Assembly: GCF_000701405.1 (NCBI RefSeq)
Contig: NZ_JNIV01000132.1
Coordinates: forward strand, 1-10,094
Origin: Deinococcus marmoris DSM 12784
GTDB taxonomy: Bacteria; Deinococcota; Deinococci; Deinococcales; Deinococcaceae
Direction of reading: 5' to 3'
DNA: 10,094 nt
The translations under genes and the position numbers were made by a program. This document shows, in pieces, positions 1 through 9,787 of the stretch. Position 1 is the stretch's first letter, and each line of letters opens with the position of its first letter. Below the pieces are notes generated by a model. It made no database searches. It had not been told where the DNA came from and worked only from the letters and a program-made list of their open reading frames with translations.

Positions 1-279
1 ACCACCTGCCAGCTTCGTCAGACGCAGGCTCTGGAGAACCATTGGAATACTGCGTTCTTCGCGCTCAGTCTGGGACGGGCAGAAGTGCTGCTGGAGGCCG
101 CTGGCCTCCAGGGTCGCCCGGCCACTTCACTGGTGTTTTCCTACGAAGACATCAAGCGGCGGGCCTTCAACCGGCTCTTTGCGTGGCGAATACTGAGCAA
201 TCTAGGTCTCCAGGCACGATTTGCCGAATTAGGAAAACATCCGTCCAGGCCGCTGGATTTGGGGGTCAAAGCGGCTTGA
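1..279 (+). CDS. DDE transposase of an IS4-like element, C-terminal part
   Basis: Reading from base 1, the frame is open for 92 codons to a TGA at 277-279. The start lies upstream of the window. The translation begins TTCQLRQTQALENHWNTAFF and continues through a SLVFSYEDIKRR-like segment. This resembles the C-terminal part of IS4-type cut-and-paste transposases, where a 'GLTxCQLR...LxxHxN' block follows the catalytic-glutamate (YREK-type) region. The catalytic residues themselves would be upstream and cannot be checked. The visible part has no frameshift or internal stop. The stop codon sits a few bases from the terminal inverted repeat, as expected for a compact IS. Family assignment rests on recalled resemblance, so IS4 versus a related DDE family is uncertain. 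Confidence 0.7.
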   Translation, partial: TTCQLRQTQALENHWNTAFFALSLGRAEVLLEAAGLQGRPATSLVFSYEDIKRRAFNRLFAWRILSNLGLQARFAELGKHPSRPLDLGVKAA

Positions 280-284
280 GGGTG

Positions 285-306
285 GTCAAAACTGTCCGAA
301 CCATTG
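285..306. repeat. Right terminal inverted repeat of the left IS copy
   Basis: This 22-bp sequence starts gtcaaaactg and ends gaaccattg. Its exact reverse complement lies at 9741-9762. Identity stops at once on both sides of both copies, which marks the outer tip of the IS at 306 and the inner limit of the repeat at 285. The copies face outward from two separate elements, so they are the right end of one IS and the left end of another. Confidence 0.85.
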
Positions 307-360
307 ATGATGTAGATCTATGTTTATTGTTACAGGTGGAGTTTTTTCCAGATGGAATTG

Positions 361-376
361 TTTCTAGATATAGAAA
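361..376. other. Short AT-rich palindrome after the 65-codon gene
   Basis: The sequence tttctagatatagaaa has 6-bp perfect arms (tttcta / tagaaa) around gata. It sits directly beyond the stop codon of the minus-strand gene ending at 377. The arms lack G and C except for one pair, and no clear T-run follows on the minus strand. It could be a weak 3' end or an operator, or simply chance in an AT-rich stretch. Confidence 0.2.
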
Positions 377-574
377 TCAGTTGTCTTCGCGCGTCCAGGT
401 GATCAGATACAACATGCGGCCCCGGTCATCCTCGATCTCGACGTGATCATCTGAGATTTCGGCCACGGTATAGCTGTAACCCTCCTGAGAAGCCGCGCGG
501 ATGGCACGGTAGGTTTCAAAGCAGCCGACGTTTTCCATGCCATTCGCGGTGGGTCTCAGGAGGGTGTAGGACAT
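377..574 (-). CDS. Small acidic protein of unknown function (65 aa)
   Basis: I do not recognise this protein. It has 65 residues, no transmembrane segment and no signal peptide. The N-terminal half (MSYTLLRPTANGMENVGCFE) has one cysteine and reads like a folded start. The second half carries an acidic run (EISDDHVEIEDDRGR) followed by a hydrophobic strand-like end (MLYLITWTRED). The alternating pattern suggests a small beta-rich fold, but that is inference. The start at 574 is chosen because a TANNNT box (TACCTT) lies 6 nt upstream and no Shine-Dalgarno is present, matching the other resident genes. The gene stands alone between an IS end and a divergently transcribed acyl-CoA dehydrogenase. 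It is the only plausible gene between the IS and position 719. Confidence 0.6.
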   Translation of the reverse strand: MSYTLLRPTANGMENVGCFETYRAIRAASQEGYSYTVAEISDDHVEIEDDRGRMLYLITWTREDN

Positions 575-580
575 GTGTAT

Positions 581-586
581 AAGGTA
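581..586 (-). promoter_or_regulatory. Putative -10 box for the 65-codon gene (leaderless)
   Basis: On the minus strand the box reads TACCTT and lies 6 nt before the ATG at 574. No Shine-Dalgarno is visible, and a transcript starting 6-8 nt after the box would begin at or next to the start codon. No good -35 was found. Confidence 0.4.
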
Positions 587-707
587 AGAGGTTGGTTAAT
601 ACAAAACACTGACAGTTGGCTGGGCGCGTCTGGGACGACAAACATTTGGTGAACGCCAGATGACGCCACCTCCAGCCTAACGGGCGTTTGGCCCGGCTTC
701 CTCTTGT

Positions 708-713
708 TAAACT
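708..713 (+). promoter_or_regulatory. Putative -10 box for acyl-CoA dehydrogenase (leaderless)
   Basis: TAAACT lies 5 nt before the ATG at 719, with no Shine-Dalgarno in between. It supports 719 as the start rather than the TTG at 704 or the ATG at 770. No convincing -35 hexamer is seen. Confidence 0.45.
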
Positions 714-718
714 GCCCC

Positions 719-1917
<1,199 letters not shown>

Positions 1918-1918
<1 letters not shown>

Positions 1919-2325
1919 TGCTGGTGGCGCTGGCACTGGGGTTTACCCTCCAGACCGCCCAGGGTCAGCCGTGGTCACTGTCAAGCGTGTTGGGCAAGGA
2001 GCGCGTGCTGATCGTCAGTAACCCACCCATCGCCTATCTGGCCGAGGCGCGGCGGCAGGACGCCGAATTACAGGTGCGTGACCTGCGCGTGGTGGCGCTG
2101 CTGCCCCCTGGTGATGCTCGGCTGAACGGCCCAAAAACCCTGATGCTCACGCTGCTGGCCGATCCTGGCGGCACGGTGGGGGCGCAATATGGCCGCGCCG
2201 CGCTGATCGGCAAGGACACGGGCATCAAGGCGCGCTACCAGACCTTTCCGGCCCTGAATACGGTGGCCGCCCTGGTGGACACCATGCCCATGCGGCGGCA
2301 GGAGCAGCGGGTGCGGGGGCGTTAG
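1918..2325 (+). CDS. DUF4174-type small exported protein
   Basis: This 135-residue protein starts at the ATG that overlaps the dehydrogenase stop (TGATG), so the two are probably translationally coupled. Residues 1-16 (MLVALALGFTLQTAQG) form a short hydrophobic leader with no positive charge and a possible AQG cleavage site, suggesting export. The mature part has WSLSSVLGKERVLIVSNPP near 19-37, then RDLRVVALLPPG. The C-terminus has LIGKDTGIKARY (about 96-107) and an ending MPMRRQEQR. This LIGKDxGxK...MPMRxQExR pattern is what I recall of DUF4174 proteins, a thioredoxin-like family of unknown role. No CxxC redox motif is present; the protein has no cysteine at all. A function in peroxide or iron stress has been suggested for relatives but cannot be inferred here. 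Confidence 0.75.
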
Positions 2326-2416
2326 TGTCGGGAGACGGCAGCTTCGTAAGCGGTCTGTCTTCCTGAACTCCGTCAAGAGCGGGGTGTTGATATCTTCCTG
2401 ACCCAGCAGCTTCCAT

Positions 2417-2422
2417 TAAGAT
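2417..2422 (+). promoter_or_regulatory. Putative -10 box for the YdgA-like gene (leaderless)
   Basis: TAAGAT lies 7 nt before the ATG at 2430. The intervening bases (cggttgt) hold no Shine-Dalgarno. A start 7-8 nt after the box would make the mRNA leaderless. A TTGATA at 2387 is too far away (24 nt) to be its -35. Confidence 0.45.
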
Positions 2423-2429
2423 CGGTTGT

Positions 2430-3827
2430 ATGGCAAACCTCCGTTCTTCTGCCCGCCGTTCCCGCCTGCCCGCGCTGGGCGTGGGTGTTCTGCTCGTTGT
2501 CGGCGCACTGGCCGGGGCGACGGCGTATACCAGTAACCAGACCGCCCAGACCCAGCAAACCCTGGCCCAGACACTCCAGGCGCAACTGGAGGCCACCGGC
2601 TATGCCAAAGTGGAGTCGTCCACCTATCAGCGCGGTCTGCTGAACAGCACCCAGACCATGAATGTGACGCTGGGCAAGGGAACGGAGGACGTGGCCCTGA
2701 TCGTGGTCAACCGCATTCAGCATGGGCCGTTTCCGGGTTTTCAGGCGGTGGGCAATGCCGTTGTCGATACAGAGGTCCGCTTTGCCGATCCGGCGCTTCA
2801 AGCCAGGGTCGAGAAGGCGTTCGGGAACCAGAAGCCCACCATTCGCACCGTCGTGGGACTGGGCGGCGGCACCTCCACCCACCTGGACATTCCGGCTGGC
2901 ACGCTGCTCGAGGAGGGCGACGGGGGAAGCTCCACCCTGAGCTGGCAGGCCATGACCGGCGACATCGAGAACAGCGGCCTGAAGTCCAGCACGCGGCTGA
3001 GCTGGCCCGAATTCAAGCTCGCCTCGGAGGACGGGGTGCTGACCATCAGCGGCATGGCCCTGAACGGCAACGCCGTCAAGCAGAACGCGGACGATCCGCT
3101 GGGGGTGGGCGAGCAGATTCTGACCCTGGCGTCCGCGACTTACGACGGTTCGTCTGACGGGGCGCAGGATGGGCTGGACCTCAAAGACCTCAAGGTCAGC
3201 AGTATCAGCACGCTCAAGGACGGTTTTTACAACGGCGGTGTTCAGTACAACATCGGGCAGCTTGGATTCTCGGGGCTGGGAAGCGGCACGCAGAGCCTGA
3301 AGAACGTGCAGCTTCACCTGAGCCTGGGCCACCTGAGCCAGGAACCGCTGGCCCGCATGGTCACCACCATTCAAACCCTGGGCCAGCAACTCCAGGACGA
3401 TCCCGACGCGGCGGACCTGAGCGAGACGCAGAAAAAGGCCCTGACCGAGGACGCGCTGGCCCTGCTGCGGGCCGGGCCAGTGTTCGCCATTGACCGCCTG
3501 AGCCTCACGCAGACGGGCGGCGACATCGTGCTGACGGGTAAGGCCGAACTGCCCGGAGCGGGTGAACTGGACGCCGAGACCGCTCAGATGCTCGCGTCCA
3601 GCCCCGCGATGGCGCTGGGCATGGTCAGGGTGCAGGCGCAGCTCAAGGCCGCCGAGCCTGCGCTGCGTGAGTTGCTGGGTGAGCTGTCCCCCGACGCCGC
3701 CGCTGGCGTTCAATCCCTGATCGACATGGGCTATCTGGAACGCCAGGGCAACGATCTGGTCAGCAACCTGGCTTTCGGAGGGGGCGAGGCCACCATCAAC
3801 GGTCAGGCGCTGGGCGGTGGATTCTAG
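2430..3827 (+). CDS. YdgA/DUF945-family membrane-anchored protein
   Basis: This 465-residue protein resembles E. coli YdgA (DUF945), a family of inner-membrane-anchored periplasmic proteins of poorly known function. Basic residues at 5-12 (RSSARRSR) precede a single hydrophobic segment at about 14-32, so residues from about 34 should lie outside the cytoplasm. A Gln/Thr-rich stretch follows at 37-52 (QTAQTQQTLAQTLQAQL). The family-like features are the N-terminal YAKVESSTYQRGLLNST block, the IQHGPFPG motif at about 96-103, and the VVGLGGGTSTHLD strand near 141-152. The rest is a repetitive series of beta-strand-like segments with long loops rich in S, G, D and T. No catalytic motif is seen. 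Start ATG 2430 is supported by the box at 2417. It is transcribed alone, convergent with the mrr remnant. Confidence 0.75.
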   Translation: MANLRSSARRSRLPALGVGVLLVVGALAGATAYTSNQTAQTQQTLAQTLQAQLEATGYAKVESSTYQRGLLNSTQTMNVTLGKGTEDVALIVVNRIQHGPFPGFQAVGNAVVDTEVRFADPALQARVEKAFGNQKPTIRTVVGLGGGTSTHLDIPAGTLLEEGDGGSSTLSWQAMTGDIENSGLKSSTRLSWPEFKLASEDGVLTISGMALNGNAVKQNADDPLGVGEQILTLASATYDGSSDGAQDGLDLKDLKVSSISTLKDGFYNGGVQYNIGQLGFSGLGSGTQSLKNVQLHLSLGHLSQEPLARMVTTIQTLGQQLQDDPDAADLSETQKKALTEDALALLRAGPVFAIDRLSLTQTGGDIVLTGKAELPGAGELDAETAQMLASSPAMALGMVRVQAQLKAAEPALRELLGELSPDAAAGVQSLIDMGYLERQGNDLVSNLAFGGGEATINGQALGGGF

Positions 3828-3963
3828 AGGCAAAGAGCCGCGTCCACATGTCCTGCCAGGTCAGTGGCTTGCCCGACGTATCGCGCGTGGCTGCCCGGTA
3901 CTGCCACAGCTCCACGCAGGCTGTCAGATCATCGGCGCGGCGGGGGAGCAGAGTGGGGCAACG
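3796..3963 (-). pseudogene. Possible gene remnant between mrr and the YdgA-like gene
   Basis: Directly after the restored mrr stop, in the same frame, the minus strand stays open for 55 codons to a TGA at 3796-3798. There is no ATG, and the only likely alternative is a GTG at 3915. Part of the translation is protein-like (VELWQYRAATRDTSGKPLTW and then QDMWTRLF), and GC at third codon positions is high over about 34 codons. It overlaps the 3' end of the convergent YdgA-like gene by 32 bases. I do not recognise it. It may be the tail of a degraded gene or chance in high-GC DNA. Confidence 0.2.
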
Positions 3964-4880
3964 TCAAATCCCTTCAAAGAAGTCGCTGTCTATTTTCTTG
4001 ACCAGATACGTGCTGCGGGTGATCACGCCCACGCCGTACTGGATCATCAAGTCAGCCAGCGTGTCGCCGCCGATCAGAATGATGTTGCCGATTGCCGGGC
4101 CGTATCCGTGGCGCTTGAGCTGAAGCCTGCGGTGGTGATCAACACGCCCTTGGACGCCTTGTGGTAGGTCAGGCTGCCAGAGAAATTCCGTACCTCCTGG
4201 CTGCCCACATTACTGGCCCACTGTTTGGCCTGCACATACACCTTGTCCAGTCCCAGTGGGTCTTGCTTGACCACGCCGTCAATCCCGTTGTCGCCACTGC
4301 GCCCCAGCGCTTGCCCGGCGTCGCGCACGCTGCCGCCGTAGCCCATCGCCACCAGCAATTGCACCACCAGAATCTCAAACTGCTGCGGCGTCAGGGCGCG
4401 TACCTGGGTCAGAAGTTCATCGGCAAGGGCGGCGCTGAGTTCGGCATACAGGGTGTCCAGTTGTTCATCCGGCGAAATGTCTATGTGCTGAATGTCGGCA
4501 GCATTTGATTGGGGCTGGGCGGTTGGACCACTGCGGCGGGTTTCTTTGAATGCCTGAAACTCCGGGTAAACCTTGAGATCGTTCTGTGTGATTCGGCCCG
4601 GCACGCGGCCCAGAAGTTCGCGCCCGCGCGCTGTGAGCCTCACCGTCCCGCGAACCACCGTTTCCACCACCTGCGCTTTTGCAAGGTAGGTTTTTGCCCA
4701 GCCGACCCGATTGGCAAAAGTGGCCTGTCTGCCGCTGGGAAGCATTTCCTGAAGATCAACTTCGGTGAGCTGAAATTGCTCCGCGAGTGCCGCCGATACC
4801 TCCTGCATTGAATGGGTCTGACCGTCTTGCAGGCTCTCCAGCAAGGGGCGCATCAATGTCTGAAAATCGGGAACGGTCAT
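3964..4880 (-). pseudogene. mrr: Mrr-type type IV restriction endonuclease, frameshifted
   Basis: Mrr enzymes cleave DNA carrying foreign methylation. From ATG 4880 (MTVPDFQTLMRPLLESL, like the E. coli Mrr start) the order is an N-terminal winged-helix domain at about 1-95, a linker, and the Mrr catalytic domain from about 140. The PD-(D/E)xK-like core is intact: QFEIL (E169), GDNGIDG (D201) and VYVQAK (K219). The open frame ends at 4074 after 268 aa, soon after GVLITTAGFSSSATDTAR. In the next frame the missing C-terminus continues as AIGNIILIGGDTLADLMIQY to a stop at 3964-3966, matching the ILVDGERLVHLMIE-type end of Mrr. One extra G after codon 262 (near 4095-4097) would restore 305 aa, against 304 in E. 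coli. So this is either a one-base deletion or a sequence error. Activity of the truncated form is doubtful. An upstream in-frame TTG (4886) is less likely as start. Confidence 0.85.
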
Positions 4881-4885
4881 AGCCA

Positions 4886-4891
4886 ACTTTA
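4886..4891 (-). promoter_or_regulatory. Putative -10 box for mrr (leaderless)
   Basis: On the minus strand TAAAGT lies 5 nt before the ATG at 4880, again with no Shine-Dalgarno. It sits just beyond the ilvD terminator, so mrr appears to have its own promoter rather than being read through from ilvD. Confidence 0.45.
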
Positions 4892-4898
4892 GCCGAAC

Positions 4899-4932
4899 AA
4901 AAAGAACCGCCTACCCCAACGGCAGACGGCTC
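4899..4932 (-). terminator. Rho-independent terminator after ilvD
   Basis: On the minus strand, 19 nt past the ilvD stop, gagccgtc (4925-4932) pairs with ggcggttc (4904-4911) in an 8-bp stem that includes two G-U pairs. The loop is 13 nt. A run of five T follows directly (4899-4903). It lies between the ilvD stop and the putative mrr promoter and would separate the two genes. Confidence 0.65.
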
Positions 4933-4951
4933 AATTCCGAACTTTCCTCAA

Positions 4952-6646
<1,695 letters not shown>

Positions 6647-6652
6647 GGCTAC

Positions 6653-6658
6653 AGGGTA
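6653..6658 (-). promoter_or_regulatory. Putative -10 box for ilvD (leaderless)
   Basis: On the minus strand TACCCT lies 6 nt before the ilvD ATG (6646). No Shine-Dalgarno and no clear -35 are present. A leaderless transcript would exclude a classical attenuation leader. Confidence 0.4.
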
Positions 6659-6752
6659 GCGCTGGAGGCCGGGGTGGGGGCGGGAAGGCTCAGACAGGGG
6701 AGGGAACTGGATGATTGGGGGCAACATTTGTTGAGCCAGAAGGCGAAGAGAA

Positions 6753-6895
6753 ACCCCTCAGTCTGCTTCGCAGCCAGCTCCCCTCAAAAGGGAGCCGAGA
6801 AACGCGACTGGTAGGGCAATGCTGCGACTCTTGCCTCCCTTCTAAGGGGAAGTGGCCCGAAGGGCCGGACTCGTAGAGCTGCGAAGCAGAGGGGT
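6753..6895. repeat. Intergenic palindromic repeat element (about 143 bp)
   Basis: This fills most of the 297-bp gap between ilvD and hpt. The outer arms are acccctcagtctgcttcg... at 6753-6774 and gctgcgaagcagaggggt at 6878-6895, inverse complements except for three extra bases (agt) in the left arm. Inside are smaller hairpins: gctccc/gggagc at 6777-6795, ccctt...aaggg near 6837-6848, and ggcccgaagggcc at 6854-6866. No reading frame is convincing. The nested structure resembles the non-autonomous intergenic repeats found in many copies in Deinococcus and other genomes; multiplicity cannot be tested here. The rest of the gap (6659-6752 and 6896-6943) shows nothing I can name. Confidence 0.65.
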
Positions 6896-6943
6896 CAAGC
6901 GGGCATGGCAATCCCGGAACCGCCTGTACACACCTCTCCTGCT

Positions 6944-7501
<558 letters not shown>

Positions 7502-7510
7502 ATGGGCGTC

Positions 7511-7516
7511 AGGCTA
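7511..7516 (-). promoter_or_regulatory. Possible -10 box for hpt
   Basis: On the minus strand TAGCCT lies 9 nt before the ATG at 7501. The spacing is slightly longer than for the other genes, giving a leader of only a few bases. No Shine-Dalgarno or -35 is evident, so this is a weak call. Confidence 0.25.
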
Positions 7517-7551
7517 ACACGCGCCCGACCCCGTGGGCCGCCTGCTCCCCG

Positions 7552-7557
7552 TATACT
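7552..7557 (+). promoter_or_regulatory. -10 box for trpC (leaderless)
   Basis: TATACT, five of six bases matching the TATAAT consensus, lies 7 nt before the GTG start at 7565. The intervening ccagcgc has no Shine-Dalgarno. It is the best-matching box in the window and decides the trpC start. Confidence 0.55.
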
Positions 7558-7564
7558 CCAGCGC

Positions 7565-8353
7565 GTGAATGGCCTGCCTCTTCTTGATCTGAGCCGCGTG
7601 CCCGGCGTTCTTGGCCGCATCGTGCAGGAGCGGTCCGGGGACTACCGGGAGGCCAGCCCCGATCTCGGTCCCGCGCGCCCCGCCGCCCGCCGTCTTGAAG
7701 CGGCTCTGAGCGGCCCGAATCTGGCTTTAATCGCTGAGGTCAAACGCGCCAGCCCCAGCCAGGGCGCGATTGCTCCACTTGACCCAGCAGAAGCGGCGCG
7801 GGCCTACGAGACAGGGGGTGCGGCGGCCATCAGCGTCCTGACCGAACCCCGCCACTTCGACGGCAATCCACAGGCCCTGCATGACGTGATCGGCGCAGTG
7901 GGGTTGCCCGTGCTGCGAAAGGATTTCGTGGTCCATCCCGCCATGCTGCGTGAGGCCGCCGAGTGGAATGCCTCGGCGGCGCTGCTGATGGTCAGCGTGC
8001 TGGGCGAGGCCACGGGCGCTTATCTGGATATGGCCCACCACCTGGGTCTGGACGCGCTGGTGGAAGTCCACGACGAGGCCGAGCTGGAGGTGGCAATGCA
8101 GGCTGGAGCGCGCATCATCGGCGTGAACAACCGCGATCTGAAGACGCTGGAGATTGATCTGGCGGTCAGTCCGCGCCTGATCCGGCTGGCCCGGCAGCGC
8201 GGCTTTGCGGGCGTGCTGGTGGCGGAAAGCGGTTACCGCACCCCGCAGGAGATCGCGCAGGTTCGCGGACTCGCTGACGCCGTGCTGGTGGGCAGCAGTC
8301 TGGCGGGCAGCGGTGATCTGGAGACAGCCGCCCGTCAGCTCATGACGCCCTGA
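7565..8353 (+). CDS. trpC: Indole-3-glycerol phosphate synthase
   Basis: TrpC closes the ring of 1-(2-carboxyphenylamino)-1-deoxyribulose 5-phosphate with loss of CO2 and water to give indole-3-glycerol phosphate in tryptophan synthesis. The protein has 262 residues in a single TIM barrel and is not fused to TrpF. The signature IAEVKRASPSQGAI at 56-69 carries the catalytic E58 and K60. LRKDFVV at 117-123 gives the catalytic K119. LVEVHDEAEL supplies E167, IGVNNRDLKTLEID supplies N188, VAESGY gives E221 and S222, and VLVGSSL is the phosphate-binding loop. The start is GTG 7565, beginning (M)NGLPLLDLSRVPGVLGRIV; the frame is open far upstream, but there it is antisense to hpt. TATACT lies 7 nt before the GTG. 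No other trp gene is next to it, so trpC is separated from the rest of the pathway. Confidence 0.97.
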   Translation: MNGLPLLDLSRVPGVLGRIVQERSGDYREASPDLGPARPAARRLEAALSGPNLALIAEVKRASPSQGAIAPLDPAEAARAYETGGAAAISVLTEPRHFDGNPQALHDVIGAVGLPVLRKDFVVHPAMLREAAEWNASAALLMVSVLGEATGAYLDMAHHLGLDALVEVHDEAELEVAMQAGARIIGVNNRDLKTLEIDLAVSPRLIRLARQRGFAGVLVAESGYRTPQEIAQVRGLADAVLVGSSLAGSGDLETAARQLMTP

Positions 8354-8433
8354 CCCGCATGTCAACCTTCTTCACTTCCGGGGGCTGCCCGTGAGGCTGT
8401 AGCCGTTGCTCCCGAAAAAAGTGGGCCACGGGG

Positions 8434-8439
8434 TACACT
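8434..8439 (+). promoter_or_regulatory. Possible -10 box for the histidine kinase gene
   Basis: TACACT lies 12 nt before the ATG at 8452, implying a leader of about 4-6 nt. No Shine-Dalgarno and no matching -35 are seen. The 98-bp gap after trpC also argues for a separate promoter. Confidence 0.35.
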
Positions 8440-8451
8440 CCTCATCAGATC

Positions 8452-9603
8452 ATGTCCAGCCCCGATACCCAGACCGTTTTTGTGGTTTCCGCAGACCGTG
8501 CCCGCGCCGCGCAGCTCGCGCCCCTGCTGAGGCAGGTCTCGGTGGTGCATGTCAGTGACGCCGAGACCCTGCTGCGCGAGGCCCATGTCCAGCCGCCCGC
8601 CGTGGCGCTGCTGTACGCCGATCTGCCGGGCGTGCCGCTGGCCCAGGTGCTGCCCATGCTGCGCCAGCGCGCCGAACTGGCCGGAACCCAGTGGCTGGCC
8701 GTGGGTACCCGTGGCCTGGGCGCGCTGCTGTCTGCCGGGGCCGACGCGCTGATCAGCGACAGCACCGCCCCCGACGCGCTGGCCTTGCAGGTGGGCAACA
8801 TGCTGAGGCGCGCGCGGCAGCACCACGATCTGCATGGCCGGGTGGCCGCTCTGCAACGCCGCAGCGACGACTGGGAACACGAGGAAAAGGTGCGGGACCA
8901 GTTGATCCACATGCTGGTGCATGACCTCAAGAACCCGATTGCCGCCGTGATGGGCCTGCTGGAAATCGTGCAGGACGACGCCCGCGTCCCCGACGACTCC
9001 CGCGAACTGCTGAAGGTGGCCCGCGACGAGACCCAGCACCTGCTGCATCTGGCCGTCAACATGCTCGACATCCGCAAGATCCAGGCAGGCAAGATGAATC
9101 TGCGCCGCGAGCTGATGTTCTCGCCGATGTTCGCAGAGGTCATGGCCCTGGCCTGCGGCGACGTGGGCACCGGCCTGCGTGACCGCGTGATGCGCACAGA
9201 TGTGGAAAGCAACCTCAGCCCGGCCAGCGCGGACCCCGAAATCCTGCGCCGGGTCATGGCCAACCTGATCAGCAACGCCATGAAACACACCACGGGCGGG
9301 GGCCACATCGCTATCATGGTGCGTTCGGTCAAGGACGCCGTGCAGATCAGCGTGCAGGATGACGGCGAGGGCATTCCTGCCGACGACATTCCCAACCTGT
9401 TCGCCGCCTTCGAGCAGTCGCGCCTTACCCTGCACGGGCGCTTCGACACCGGCATGGGTCTGGCCTTCTGCAAACTGGCCGTGGAGGAACACGGCGGGCA
9501 GATCGGCGTGCAGTCCGAACGCGGCCACGGGGCCACCTTCACCTTTTCTCTGCCCCTGGCCCACGACGCCGACGACGACGATTTCGTGGAACTGGTGAAC
9601 TGA
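8452..9603 (+). CDS. Sensor histidine kinase with degenerate receiver-like N-terminus
   Basis: This is a 383-residue soluble histidine kinase with no membrane segment. Residues 7-118 look like a receiver fold ([53 protein letters not shown]), but Y55 occupies the usual phospho-aspartate position and the conserved K-P lysine is replaced in STAP, so this is probably a pseudo-receiver. A helical linker at about 118-150 follows. The H-box [14 protein letters not shown] has H157 as phosphoacceptor. The N-box is [10 protein letters not shown] (271-280), the G1 box [11 protein letters not shown] (302-312), the F-box LFAAFEQS (316-323) and the G2 box TGMGLAFCK (333-341). [11 protein letters not shown] is the typical last strand of the ATPase domain, followed by an acidic tail DADDDD. 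The kinase core looks active. No cognate response regulator is in the window. The 3' end of the stop codon touches a MITE-like element. Confidence 0.9.
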   Translation: MSSPDTQTVFVVSADRARAAQLAPLLRQVSVVHVSDAETLLREAHVQPPAVALLYADLPGVPLAQVLPMLRQRAELAGTQWLAVGTRGLGALLSAGADALISDSTAPDALALQVGNMLRRARQHHDLHGRVAALQRRSDDWEHEEKVRDQLIHMLVHDLKNPIAAVMGLLEIVQDDARVPDDSRELLKVARDETQHLLHLAVNMLDIRKIQAGKMNLRRELMFSPMFAEVMALACGDVGTGLRDRVMRTDVESNLSPASADPEILRRVMANLISNAMKHTTGGGHIAIMVRSVKDAVQISVQDDGEGIPADDIPNLFAAFEQSRLTLHGRFDTGMGLAFCKLAVEEHGGQIGVQSERGHGATFTFSLPLAHDADDDDFVELVN

Positions 9604-9737
9604 TATGGACTCCGATTGAAAGGTGTTGAAAACACCTGGAAATCCGAGTGAGGCGAGAAAGATAAAACGGGTGCCGGACGTGGAGTGTAGGAATTGGCGC
9701 TGTCCCGATTCCGACACGAAACAAACGGAATCCGTAT
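9603..9737. repeat. MITE-like element with imperfect terminal inverted repeats
   Basis: The ends match as inverted repeats: atatggactccgattg at 9603-9618 and, reverse-complemented, atacggattccgtttg from 9722-9737 (13 of 16 identical). The interior has no credible gene. It holds a perfect hairpin aggtgtt-gaa-aacacct at 9621-9637, flanked by ctccgatt/aatccgag arms, and a 7-bp inverted pair gattccg/cggaatc at 9707-9713 and 9726-9732. The element begins in the histidine-kinase stop codon and ends 3 bp before the IS terminal repeat at 9741. Mobility and copy number are inference. Confidence 0.5.
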
Positions 9738-9740
9738 GAG

Positions 9741-9762
9741 CAATGGTTCGGACAGTTTTGAC
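9741..9762. repeat. Left terminal inverted repeat of the right IS copy
   Basis: This 22-bp sequence starts caatggttcg and ends agttttgac. It is the exact reverse complement of 285-306. It contains a TTGAC core that could serve as a -35 reading inward, but no good -10 lies at the right spacing. Confidence 0.85.
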
Positions 9763-9787
9763 GAAAAGTAGGGGTGGCCCAAAAAAC

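Larger units (their letters stand above)
1..306 (+). mobile_element. Right end of an insertion sequence (partial)
   Basis: This is the 3' portion of an insertion sequence that enters from the left edge. It contains the last part of a transposase gene (stop at 277-279), five bases of spacer, and a 22-bp terminal repeat at 285-306. The reverse complement of that repeat occurs exactly at 9741-9762, in front of a second transposase start. The element boundary is therefore put at 306, where identity between the two ends stops. The left end lies outside the window, so I cannot say whether this copy is complete. Confidence 0.8.

Noticed and set aside
304..330. Outward promoter formed by the left IS end (TTGATG ... 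TATTGT)
   Set aside because: Spacing is only 15 nt, the match is weak, and it would read antisense to the 65-codon gene.
2330..2363. Hairpin after the DUF4174 gene (gggagac/gtcttcc) as terminator
   Set aside because: The stem is interrupted and contains a G-U pair, and no T-run follows.
2373..3833. Long open frame antisense to the YdgA-like gene (486 codons)
   Set aside because: The composition is shadow-like and has no domain. The plus-strand frame has a promoter box, a membrane anchor and family-like motifs.
6647..6727. 27-codon upstream extension of ilvD
   Set aside because: It is proline-rich and lacks family similarity. The TACCCT box lies inside it, 6 nt before the better ATG.
8379..8420. 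Hairpin after trpC (cgggggc/gctcccg) as terminator
   Set aside because: It is followed by a run of A, not T, on the plus strand, and on the minus strand the T-run is on the wrong side.
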